A DNA stretch of 64,000 nt. Source: Tsukamurella sp. 1534 (GTDB lineage Bacteria; Actinomycetota; Actinomycetes; Mycobacteriales; Mycobacteriaceae). The position numbers and the translations under genes were made by a program. The stretch covers positions 1,728,791-1,792,790 of the forward strand of contig NZ_HE997626.1 in assembly GCF_000312385.1 (NCBI RefSeq), given 5' to 3'. Below, one piece after another: positions 57,484-64,000 of the stretch. Below the pieces are notes generated by a model, which had not been told where the DNA came from, ran no database searches, and saw only the letters and a program-made list of their open reading frames with translations. Numbering within the stretch: position 1 is the stretch's first letter; each line of letters begins with the position of its first letter.

Positions 57484-58269
57484 TCAGGGGGCCAGTACGG
57501 CGGTCACGGAGCCGAGCGGCCCCATGTCGGCGACGATGGTGTCGCCGGCCCGCACCGGCTCCGCGCGGGTCATCGATCCCGGCAGCACGACGTGACCGGG
57601 CTCGAGGGCTGTGCCCAGCGGCCCCACCGTGTTGGCCAGCCAGACGAGTGCGTTGATGGGGGAGCCGAGGACGGCCCCGCCGGCGCCGGTGCCCACCTGC
57701 TCGCCGCTGATCCGGAAGGTGCAGCCCACGGTGCGCAGGTCGACCGCGTCCAGCCGGGTGGGGCGGCTGCCCAGGACGACCCCGCCCGACGAGGCGTTGT
57801 CGGACACCGTGTCGACGATCGAGATGTTCCAGTCCTTGATCCGGGAGTCCACGACCTCGAGCGCGGGCACCACGTAGTCCACCGCCCGGATCGCGTCGGC
57901 GACCGTGACGCCCGGGCCGCGCAGCTCGCGCCCCAGGATGAACGCGATCTCCGGCTCGATCCGGGGCTGCATCCACGCCGAGGCGTCGATGGGGAGGTGC
58001 TCCAGGTGGAACATCGACGCCGTCAGGTGCCCGAAATCGGGCTCGAAGACGTTCATCTGGCGCTGCATCGCCAGCGAGGCCAGGCCCACCTTGTGGCCCT
58101 TCACCCTGTCGCCCGCGGCCTCCCAGCGGCGCACCTGCTCCTGCTGGATCCGGTACGCATCGGTGATGGTGGCCTGCGGGAACGTCTCGATCAGCGGATC
58201 GATCGGCTCGCCGGCGGCGTAGGCGCCGAGCAGGGCCTCGGCGGCAGCGGCGATCGCGGAGTCATCCAT
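57484..58269 (-). CDS. hsaE: 2-hydroxyhexa-2,4-dienoate hydratase
   Basis: HsaE hydrates the C6 dienoate released by HsaD to 4-hydroxy-2-oxohexanoate, the HsaF substrate. The 261-residue protein of the FAH/MhpD type has GHKVGLASLAMQRQMNV, PRIEPEIAFILGREL with metal-binding acidic residues, VVPALEVVDSRI and a C-terminal VRAGDTIVADMGPLGSVT. Length equals Rv3536c. A -10 TACCAT lies 7 nt before ATG 58269, implying leaderless mRNA, overlapped by a KstR site. Confidence 0.94.
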   Translation of the reverse strand: MDDSAIAAAAEALLGAYAAGEPIDPLIETFPQATITDAYRIQQEQVRRWEAAGDRVKGHKVGLASLAMQRQMNVFEPDFGHLTASMFHLEHLPIDASAWMQPRIEPEIAFILGRELRGPGVTVADAIRAVDYVVPALEVVDSRIKDWNISIVDTVSDNASSGGVVLGSRPTRLDAVDLRTVGCTFRISGEQVGTGAGGAVLGSPINALVWLANTVGPLGTALEPGHVVLPGSMTRAEPVRAGDTIVADMGPLGSVTAVLAP

Positions 58270-58276
58270 GTCGAGA

Positions 58277-58282
58277 ATGGTA
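58277..58282 (-). promoter_or_regulatory. -10 element of hsaE, leaderless
   Basis: TACCAT on the minus strand ends 7 nt before ATG 58269. The KstR site 58281-58294 overlaps it by two bases. Confidence 0.6.
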
Positions 58283-58294
58283 GAACACGTTCCA
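58281..58294. promoter_or_regulatory. KstR operator for hsaE
   Basis: TAGAACACGTTCCA differs from the consensus at one outer position only. Confidence 0.85.
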
Positions 58295-58341
58295 ATTTCG
58301 CGGGAGGGTTTGCGCGCGCCTCCCTCGCGGATCGATCGCGA

Positions 58342-60438
58342 TCAGTCGCGGGGCAGGCCCAGCACGCGCTCCGCGGCCACGTTCCGCAGGATCTGGCTGG
58401 TGCCGCCGGCGATCGACAGGCACCGCGTCAGGAGGGCCTCGTACTGCACGTCGACGGCATCACCGTCGGCGACGGCGCCCTCGGGGCCCAGGCGGACGAG
58501 CGCCGCCTCCGCGACCGCCTGACGGTGTCGCACTCCGATCAGCTTCCGGACGCTCGACACGGGGCCGGGGTCCCGTCCGTCGACGGCGAGCGCAGTGGCG
58601 CGGTCGTCCAGGGCCGCGCACGCGCACGCCTCGGCCACGAGGCCGCCGAGGGACTCGTCCGCGTCGTCGGCACCCGCGACGAGCGCCTCCAGGCGCGCAC
58701 CGAGGGTGGCGCCGCCGCTCATCGCGACCCGCTCGTTGGCGAGAGTGGTGCGGGCGAGCCGCCAGCCGCGGTTCACCTCGCCGACCACGAGCTCGTCCGG
58801 CACGAAGACCCCGTTGAGGAAGACCTCGTTGAACCGCACATCGCCGGTGATCTCGCGCAGCGGCCGGATCTCGACGCCGGCGCTGCGCATGTCCACGAGG
58901 AAGTAGGTGATGCCCTTGTGCTTCGGCGCATCCGGATCGGTGCGGGCGAGGCAGATGGCCCAGTCGGCCTCGTGCGCGAGCGAGGTCCACACCTTCTGCC
59001 CGGTGAGCTCCCACCCGCCGTCCACGCGGGCCGCCTTGGTGCGCAGCGCCGCGAGGTCGGACCCCGCCTCGGGCTCGCTGAACAGCTGGCACCAGGTGAT
59101 CTCGCCGCGCAGCGTGGGCCAGACGAAGCGCTCGCCCTGTTCGGGAGTGCCGTGCGCGAGAACGGTGGGCGCCGCCCACGCGCCGATCACCAGGTCCGGG
59201 CGATCGACGCCGGCACCGTGCAGCGCCGCGTCGATCTCCAGCTGTGCCGCGGCGTCCGCGTCCCTGCCGTACGGCGCGGGCCAGTGCGGCACGAGCATCC
59301 CCGAATCCGCCAGCGCCCGCCGCTGTTCCGCTCCGGGGAGCGCGGCGATCGCCGCTGCCTCGGCGCTCAGCTCCGCCGACGGCTCGGCGACGGCCACGGG
59401 TGTCCGGCGGGCACCGTCGCGGGCGATCCGGGCGGTCTCCGTCCGCCACCACGCCGAACCGCCGAGCACCTGGCGCAGTCCCAGTGCGCGGCGGAGGTAC
59501 AGATGCGCGGGATGCTCCCACGTGAAACCGATCCCGCCGAGGACCTGGATCGCGTCCTGCGCGTTGAGCACCGCGGCGTCCAGGGTGCGGGCCGCCGCCG
59601 CGACCGCCGCGAACTCGGCGCCCGACGACGCCGCGTCGTACGCCAGCGCCACCGATTCCTCCGAGCGGCACAGCATGTCGGCGGCGATCTGCTTGATCGC
59701 CTGGAACGAGCCGATGGGCCTGCCGAATTGCACGCGGACCTTCGCGTACTCGACCGCGGTGTCGAGCGAGCGGGAGGCGATCCCCGCCGCCTCCGCGGCG
59801 GCCGCGGCGAGAGTCGCGGCGCGGACCGTCGCCGCCCCGATCCCGTTGACGCGGAACTCCTCCGGCGGTTCTCCGGTCAGCCGAACGCGGGCGAGCGGAC
59901 GCGAGCGGTCCAGCGGCGGGAGGTCCTCGACGGCGATCGCCGGGTGGCCGGGCGGAAGCAGGTACCACCGATCCCCACCGGCCACCCCGACCAGGAGATG
60001 GGTGTCCCGGGCCGCGTCCGCGACGGTCGCGGCGGAACCGGAGGAGAGGGGGCCGGCGACCGCGGCGCGGAACGCGCCCTCGGCACCGTCGGTGAGCGCG
60101 GCCCGCACCACGGGCGTACGGTCCGCGGCGCCGAGCAGTCCCAGGACGGTGAGGGTCCCGACGACCGGGCCCGGAACCAGTGCCCGGGTGACGGATTCGA
60201 TGGCGGTCGCCACGTCGGTCGCGGTGCCGCCGGCGCCGCCCAGTGCCTCGTCGACGCCGATCCCGAAGACGCCGAGCTCGGTCAGGCCCTTCCACGCCGC
60301 ATCCACGGCGGCGGGATCGACGCGCGCGTCGGCATCCGGCTCGACGGCGCGCACCGCCGCGGACGGGTCGGTCCGGGCGGCCCAGTCGTCGATCGCCTCG
60401 GAGAGGGCGTGCTGAACGTCGGTGAGAGCGAAGGTCAT
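58342..60438 (-). CDS. fadE34: Fused two-module acyl-CoA dehydrogenase FadE34 (ChsE3)
   Basis: The 698-residue protein joins two ACAD units. The N-terminal half (about 1-345) is of the degenerate partner type (VQFGRPIGSFQAIKQI, LGGIGFTWEHPAHLYLRRALG). The C-terminal half (about 360-698) has the FAD site WCQLFSEPEAGSDLAALRTKA, WELTGQKVWTSLAHE and AGGTSQILRNVAAERVLGLP. It thus resembles FadE27 and FadE26 types fused in one chain. FadE34 (Rv3573c, about 711 aa) desaturates C24 steroyl-CoA. It starts 22 nt after mce4F, so import and oxidation may share a transcript. Confidence 0.92.
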   Translation of the reverse strand: MTFALTDVQHALSEAIDDWAARTDPSAAVRAVEPDADARVDPAAVDAAWKGLTELGVFGIGVDEALGGAGGTATDVATAIESVTRALVPGPVVGTLTVLGLLGAADRTPVVRAALTDGAEGAFRAAVAGPLSSGSAATVADAARDTHLLVGVAGGDRWYLLPPGHPAIAVEDLPPLDRSRPLARVRLTGEPPEEFRVNGIGAATVRAATLAAAAAEAAGIASRSLDTAVEYAKVRVQFGRPIGSFQAIKQIAADMLCRSEESVALAYDAASSGAEFAAVAAAARTLDAAVLNAQDAIQVLGGIGFTWEHPAHLYLRRALGLRQVLGGSAWWRTETARIARDGARRTPVAVAEPSAELSAEAAAIAALPGAEQRRALADSGMLVPHWPAPYGRDADAAAQLEIDAALHGAGVDRPDLVIGAWAAPTVLAHGTPEQGERFVWPTLRGEITWCQLFSEPEAGSDLAALRTKAARVDGGWELTGQKVWTSLAHEADWAICLARTDPDAPKHKGITYFLVDMRSAGVEIRPLREITGDVRFNEVFLNGVFVPDELVVGEVNRGWRLARTTLANERVAMSGGATLGARLEALVAGADDADESLGGLVAEACACAALDDRATALAVDGRDPGPVSSVRKLIGVRHRQAVAEAALVRLGPEGAVADGDAVDVQYEALLTRCLSIAGGTSQILRNVAAERVLGLPRD

Positions 60439-60460
60439 CGTGGGTACTCCGTTGCGGGGA

Positions 60461-61528
60461 TCAGCGGCCCGGTGTCGTCGACGAGGGGGACGCCGACGGA
60501 GACACGGGCGCGGACGGGGAGGGCTTGGCCGAGGACGGTTTCGGCGCGGCGGGCGAGGCACCCGGTGCCGGCGCGGGGCCGCCCTGCCCGTTCAGGTTCA
60601 GGGTGACTCCGTTGCGGCCGCGCACGGACGCCAGCGCCGTGTCGAGCAGCTGACCCGCGTTGATCGTGGACAGCGGCTCCGCGATCGCGCGGGCGGAGGG
60701 CAGCACCAGCTCGGAGAGGTACTTGACGCTGGGACCCGAGCCGTCCTCGAACTTCTGGATCACCTTGAACAGCTCCAGCATGCCGTTCTTGATCACGTTC
60801 GGGTAGTCGCCCTGGCTGATGTACGAGACCGAGTAGGGCGCCATCTCGCCATAGCCCTTGCCGAAGGTGCGCAGAGGCCCGGCGATGCTCATCAGGAGCG
60901 GGCCCACCTGATCGGCGCGCGGCGTGATCGAGTTGAACGAGCCGAGCAGGTCCTTGATGTCCGGCAGCTGCCGGAGGATCGAGGTGGCCGTGAGCACCGC
61001 GCCGGCGTCGATGACCGGGGCCACCTGCTCGCCCGCGGGGAGGGACTCCTCCGCGCGTCCCAGCAGGCGCTGCACGGTGCTGGGGTCGAGCTGCTTCATC
61101 AACCGCGACAACGAGGTCGAGAGCGCGCCCACCGTGGAATCGGCGGTGTCCACGACTCCCTTGACCCGGGCACCGTCGGCGAGTGCCGGACCCGTGCCGG
61201 GCAGGAGCGCGAGATAGGTCTCGCCGAGGCCGGAGAGGTTCTGGACCCGGATCGACGCGTCCTCGCTGATCCGCGTGCCCTTCGCGTACGCGAGCTCCAG
61301 TTCCACGCGGTCGGCGTTCACCGTCACGGCGCGCACGGTGCCCACGTCGACGCCGCGGTCCAGCACCCGCGAGCCCACCATGAGGCCGTTCGCGTCGGTC
61401 AGCTGGATGTACGCGGTCCTCTGGTCCGAGGGCGAGAGCCACTGCACGCCCTGGAATCCCAGTGCGATCACCGAGACCACCACCAGGGCGACGAGTCCGA
61501 GGGCCGATGCCACTCCCGAGCGCGTCAT
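60461..61528 (-). CDS. mce4F: Mce-family sterol transporter subunit F
   Basis: The 355-residue protein has an N-terminal membrane anchor (GLVALVVVSVIALGF), an MCE/MlaD domain (about 35-115: LTDANGLMVGSRVLDRGVDVGTV, LSGLGETYLAL), a helical region and a Pro/Ser/Ala-rich tail from about residue 315. Mce4 proteins form the periplasmic conduit for sterol uptake. It starts in the mceE stop (ATGA). The mce4 label rests on the steroid context and the fadE34 neighbour. Confidence 0.85.
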   Translation of the reverse strand: MTRSGVASALGLVALVVVSVIALGFQGVQWLSPSDQRTAYIQLTDANGLMVGSRVLDRGVDVGTVRAVTVNADRVELELAYAKGTRISEDASIRVQNLSGLGETYLALLPGTGPALADGARVKGVVDTADSTVGALSTSLSRLMKQLDPSTVQRLLGRAEESLPAGEQVAPVIDAGAVLTATSILRQLPDIKDLLGSFNSITPRADQVGPLLMSIAGPLRTFGKGYGEMAPYSVSYISQGDYPNVIKNGMLELFKVIQKFEDGSGPSVKYLSELVLPSARAIAEPLSTINAGQLLDTALASVRGRNGVTLNLNGQGGPAPAPGASPAAPKPSSAKPSPSAPVSPSASPSSTTPGR

Positions 61529-62550
61529 TTCGCCTGTCCGATCATGCGCAGGATCGCCGCGGTCCCGTCGGTGATGTTCTTCCCGTCGGGTCCGGTGACG
61601 GAGTCCACCTTGAGGGTCGGCTTCTTGAGGAAGGGAACGAGATTCGAGTTGACCAGCACCGATCCTCCGTGGATCGCGTCGCCGAGCGACACCATGTCCG
61701 CCGTGAGGAGCTCGAACAGGTCCGAGGACGAGTTCATCAGCGGGATCAGCCAGTAGCCCTGCTGCAGCATGCCGCCCACCGCGGGGAGCAGCACGCCGAT
61801 GTTCGACATGAGCTTGCCCTGGTTCATCCAGTACTTCATGTTGTACGGCGACAAGGTGGTCTTGAAGTTGTTCTCCTGCTTGGCGAGCCGGTCCGCCATC
61901 TCCGAGGCCGAGTCCAACAGCCGGTTGGTCTCCGCGGTCGACGCGCCGAAGCCCTCCACGTCCTTCCCCAGCTGGGAGGTGAGCCGGTCGAACTCCTTGG
62001 TGTTCTTGGGCAGCGACGTGTTCAGCTTGGTGATGGTGCGGCTGATGTCCTGGACGGAGCCGCTGCCGAAGTAGTCGGCCAGCACGGTGAGCGTCCCCTC
62101 GACGGACCGCGGGGGGCTCGTCTGCGTCAGGGGGAGCACCGAACCGCCGCGCAGGTTCGACTGCGACGGTGTGCCGCCCGGGATCTCGAGGCGCACGTAC
62201 GCCTCGCCGAGCAGGGTGTCCTGGAGCACCGCCGCGTGCACGTTGGCCGGGAGCTTGACCTTCTCGTCGATCCTCGACGACACCGTCACCGCGTCGTCGG
62301 CGAGCGCGACGCCCTTGACCCGGCCCACGGTCATACCGCCGAGCGTGATCTTCGAGCCGATCGGCAGGTTCAGGACGTCGGCGAACTTCATGTCCACCTG
62401 GTACTGGTCGCTCGTCGAGGCCGGGTTGCGCAGGTCCATGTTCGCGGGGCTGACGGAGCATCCGCCGAGGGCGATCAGTCCGAGCAGGGCGACCACCGTG
62501 ACCATCGGCCGCGGCAGCCAGCGCATCGTCAGAGCGGGGGCCTTCATCAT
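61525..62550 (-). CDS. mce4E: Mce-family lipoprotein subunit E
   Basis: The 341-residue precursor has a lipoprotein signal with lipobox LIALGGC (acylated Cys31), typical of MceE/LprN. The MCE domain follows (ADVLNLPIGSKITLGGMTVGRVKGV, TLLGEAYVRLEIPGG), then a long helical part (DRLTSQLGKDVEGFGASTAE). ATG 62550 has GGGAGG upstream and overlaps the mce4D stop. The lipid anchor holds the complex at the inner membrane face of the periplasm. Confidence 0.88.
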   Translation of the reverse strand: MMKAPALTMRWLPRPMVTVVALLGLIALGGCSVSPANMDLRNPASTSDQYQVDMKFADVLNLPIGSKITLGGMTVGRVKGVALADDAVTVSSRIDEKVKLPANVHAAVLQDTLLGEAYVRLEIPGGTPSQSNLRGGSVLPLTQTSPPRSVEGTLTVLADYFGSGSVQDISRTITKLNTSLPKNTKEFDRLTSQLGKDVEGFGASTAETNRLLDSASEMADRLAKQENNFKTTLSPYNMKYWMNQGKLMSNIGVLLPAVGGMLQQGYWLIPLMNSSSDLFELLTADMVSLGDAIHGGSVLVNSNLVPFLKKPTLKVDSVTGPDGKNITDGTAAILRMIGQAK

Positions 62551-63641
62551 CGTCCTCCCTGCGCGAGTACGAGCTTGAGCAGGTCCACGTCGGCCACCTG
62601 GGCCTTCCCGCCGGCCACCTCGCAGGAGCCCGGCGATCGGTCGTTGAGTTTGCGGCACAGGCCGTTCGGGTCGGCGGACGCCACGCTGGTGGTGGGGACG
62701 CCGGCCACGGTGAGCGGCTGGTCACCGTCGCCGCGCGGCAGGAACGGCGCCACCATGGAACCGAACACGGGCAGCGTCTTGGCGAGCTGTTCGTTCGAGC
62801 GGACGCCGGATGCGGCCAGCCGGACCGCGTCGGAGGCGGCCTCCCCGCCGGGACGCAGGATGTGGCCGTAGCGCCGCATCAGGTCGTCGCCCACCAGGAA
62901 GAACACCGGCAGCGTCTGGAAGATCTCCTGCACCGCGGGGAACGTGACCCGGCCGTACTCCTCGAGCACCGGACCCACGTGCTGCAGCGTGAGCAGCAGC
63001 TGCCCCCACTGCTTGTCCATGTCCTGCATCAGCGGCCGTACGTTGCTGACCACCGTCGTGACATCGCCGAGGAACCCCGCGGGGTCACTCATCAGCGTCG
63101 AGAGATTGCTCAGCGACCGGTTCGCCTGCGGTGCGACACCGGGGCCGACCTGCTCGTCCAGCGTGGTCAGCAGCTTCCCCAGATCGGCTGAGGCCCCGCC
63201 CTCCGTGACGGCGTTGACCACGCGGGTCGCGGAGGCGGTGGTCTCCGAGATCGACTTGGGGGTCGCCGTCAGGTCGCGGCCGATGCAGGTCCCCGGTTGC
63301 AGGGTGGGGCCCGACGAGTAGTTGCCGACCAGTTCCAGGGTGCGGTCCGCGAGGATCGACACGGAACGGGTGACGGCCTTGACCGACGCCGGCAGCGTGC
63401 GGCCGGACACGTCGAACGTGACCTTCACGCCGTCGCCCTGCGGCTCCACCTTCGTGACCGAGCCGATCTTGACGCCCATCTGGGTCACGTCGTTATCGGG
63501 GTACAGGCCGATGCTGTCCGACAGGAACGCGCACATCGTGCCGCTCCCCGCCGCCTGGGCGGGAGCCGCAGTGGTGGCCATCAGGGTCGACGTGGCGAGC
63601 GCCGCCGCCATGCCGAGGGACAGGTACTTGTTCGCGCGCAT
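62547..63641 (-). CDS. mce4D: Mce-family subunit D
   Basis: The 364-residue protein has an N-terminal signal/anchor (SLGMAAALATSTLMATTAAPAQA), an MCE domain (DSIGLYPDNDVTQMGVKIGSVTKV, SVSILADRTLELVGNY) and a helical C-terminal region (QVGPGVAPQANRSLSNLSTLM). Subunit letter is taken from its place immediately before the lipoprotein. Start ATG 63641 overlaps the previous stop. Confidence 0.85.
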   Translation of the reverse strand: MRANKYLSLGMAAALATSTLMATTAAPAQAAGSGTMCAFLSDSIGLYPDNDVTQMGVKIGSVTKVEPQGDGVKVTFDVSGRTLPASVKAVTRSVSILADRTLELVGNYSSGPTLQPGTCIGRDLTATPKSISETTASATRVVNAVTEGGASADLGKLLTTLDEQVGPGVAPQANRSLSNLSTLMSDPAGFLGDVTTVVSNVRPLMQDMDKQWGQLLLTLQHVGPVLEEYGRVTFPAVQEIFQTLPVFFLVGDDLMRRYGHILRPGGEAASDAVRLAASGVRSNEQLAKTLPVFGSMVAPFLPRGDGDQPLTVAGVPTTSVASADPNGLCRKLNDRSPGSCEVAGGKAQVADVDLLKLVLAQGGR

Positions 63642-64000
63642 CAGCAGCTCACCGTCGCCGTCGGGAAGCACAGCTTGCTGGCGAGCACCGTGTTCTCCGG
63701 GGCCGGCGTGCCGCGCTGCTCCAGGGTCGCCTGCATCGCGTCGATGCCCTTCTGCAGTTCGGAGATCATCTGGGGGATCGTCACGTTCGTGGTCTGCAAG
63801 GCCGATTCCATCTGGGAGAACGCCGATCCCAACGGCTCCCGGTACTTGTAGTACAGATCGAGGAAGGGCTTGATCTTGCCGAACATCCCCGCCAGCCCCT
63901 GGTACGCGACGCCGAAGTTCACGGCGGTCTGATCCAGGGTGACGATCGCCAGCGACGCCTTGCGGACCATGTTCATGATCGTCTCGCGCTCCTTGGCGAA
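63641..64000 (-). CDS. mce4C: Mce-family subunit C, C-terminal fragment in window
   Basis: Only the last 119 residues are visible; the gene continues past the right edge in frame. The helical LDQTAVNFGVAYQGLAGMFG and a C-terminal CFPTATVSC tail fit the end of an Mce protein. The letter C follows from the operon order. Confidence 0.7.
   Translation of the reverse strand, partial: FAKERETIMNMVRKASLAIVTLDQTAVNFGVAYQGLAGMFGKIKPFLDLYYKYREPLGSAFSQMESALQTTNVTIPQMISELQKGIDAMQATLEQRGTPAPENTVLASKLCFPTATVSC

Noticed and set aside
57592-60606. A 1004-codon open frame on the plus strand opposite hsaE and fadE34
   Set aside because: It is antisense to two genes with full catalytic motifs, is rich in Arg/Gly/Asp as expected of a GC-rich shadow frame, and has no recognisable domain.

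Overview
This 64 kb window is very GC-rich, densely coded, and consists almost entirely of a steroid (cholesterol/phytosterol) catabolic regulon. The mix of HsaA-G, KstR2, FadD3, IpdABC, CYP125, FadA5, an MspA-type porin, an Mce operon and F420-type oxidoreductases points to a mycolic-acid actinomycete (order Mycobacteriales). A Tsukamurella- or Gordonia-like organism is my best guess; the genus is inference. No rRNA, tRNA, CRISPR array, transposase or phage gene was seen.

Layout. (1) 1-4414: a KstD-superfamily dehydrogenase divergent from hsaADCB, the ring A/B meta-cleavage operon. (2) 4505-6006: an AhpD-like protein and a TIGR00027-type methyltransferase. (3) 6085-15586: the KstR2-type HIP (ring C/D) genes. 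fadD3, a crotonase and fadE31-32-33 run one way; fadE30, ipdF, kstR2 and fadA6 run the other. (4) 15602-17364: an inserted pair, an atypical response regulator and an MspA-family porin. (5) 17523-22792: echA20-ipdA-ipdB-ipdC divergent from two SDR genes. (6) 22886-26507: an epimerase-like SDR coupled to fadA5, divergent from cyp125. From hsaA to cyp125 the order closely follows M. tuberculosis Rv3570c to Rv3545c as I remember it, with local insertions. (7) 26744-37513: ltp3, ltp4 and a DUF35 gene (C24-branch aldolase set), an acyl-CoA ligase, echA19, an NMO-like flavoprotein, a split-barrel protein, an unknown protein, an LLM oxidoreductase and an aldehyde dehydrogenase. (8) 37543-44226: a non-steroid block with a frameshifted AfsR/BTAD regulator, a DrrAB-type exporter and DNA ligase LigB. 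(9) 44215-52158: fadD17, a GMC oxidoreductase, fadE27 and fadE26 (side-chain oxidation) divergent from hsd4A, a second SDR and a KSI-like protein. (10) 52140-58269: TetR, a quinone-oxidoreductase-like MDR protein, IclR, hsaG-hsaF, a secreted protein, a ferredoxin and hsaE. (11) 58342-64000: the fused dehydrogenase fadE34 directly downstream of mce4C(partial)-D-E-F.

How it works together. Mce4 imports sterol. CYP125, FadD17, FadE26/27, EchA19, Hsd4A, FadA5, FadE34 and Ltp3/4 shorten the side chain. The KstD-like enzyme and HsaABCD open rings A/B, and HsaE-G turn the C6 fragment into pyruvate and propionyl-CoA. FadD3, FadE30, IpdF, EchA20, IpdAB, IpdC, FadE31-33 and FadA6 degrade the remaining HIP. 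I located about a dozen KstR-type operators (core AACnnGTT) and two KstR2-type palindromes (AnCAAGnnCTTGnT). Both KstR2-type sites lie beside a KstR-like site. Several operators overlap a -10 hexamer placed 6-7 nt before the start codon, implying leaderless transcripts.

The most unusual items are two large palindromes sharing identical 14-bp outer arms, the response regulator with a degenerate phosphorylation site next to the porin, and a one-base frameshift at a slippery C-run that separates the DNA-binding domain of the BTAD regulator from its body.
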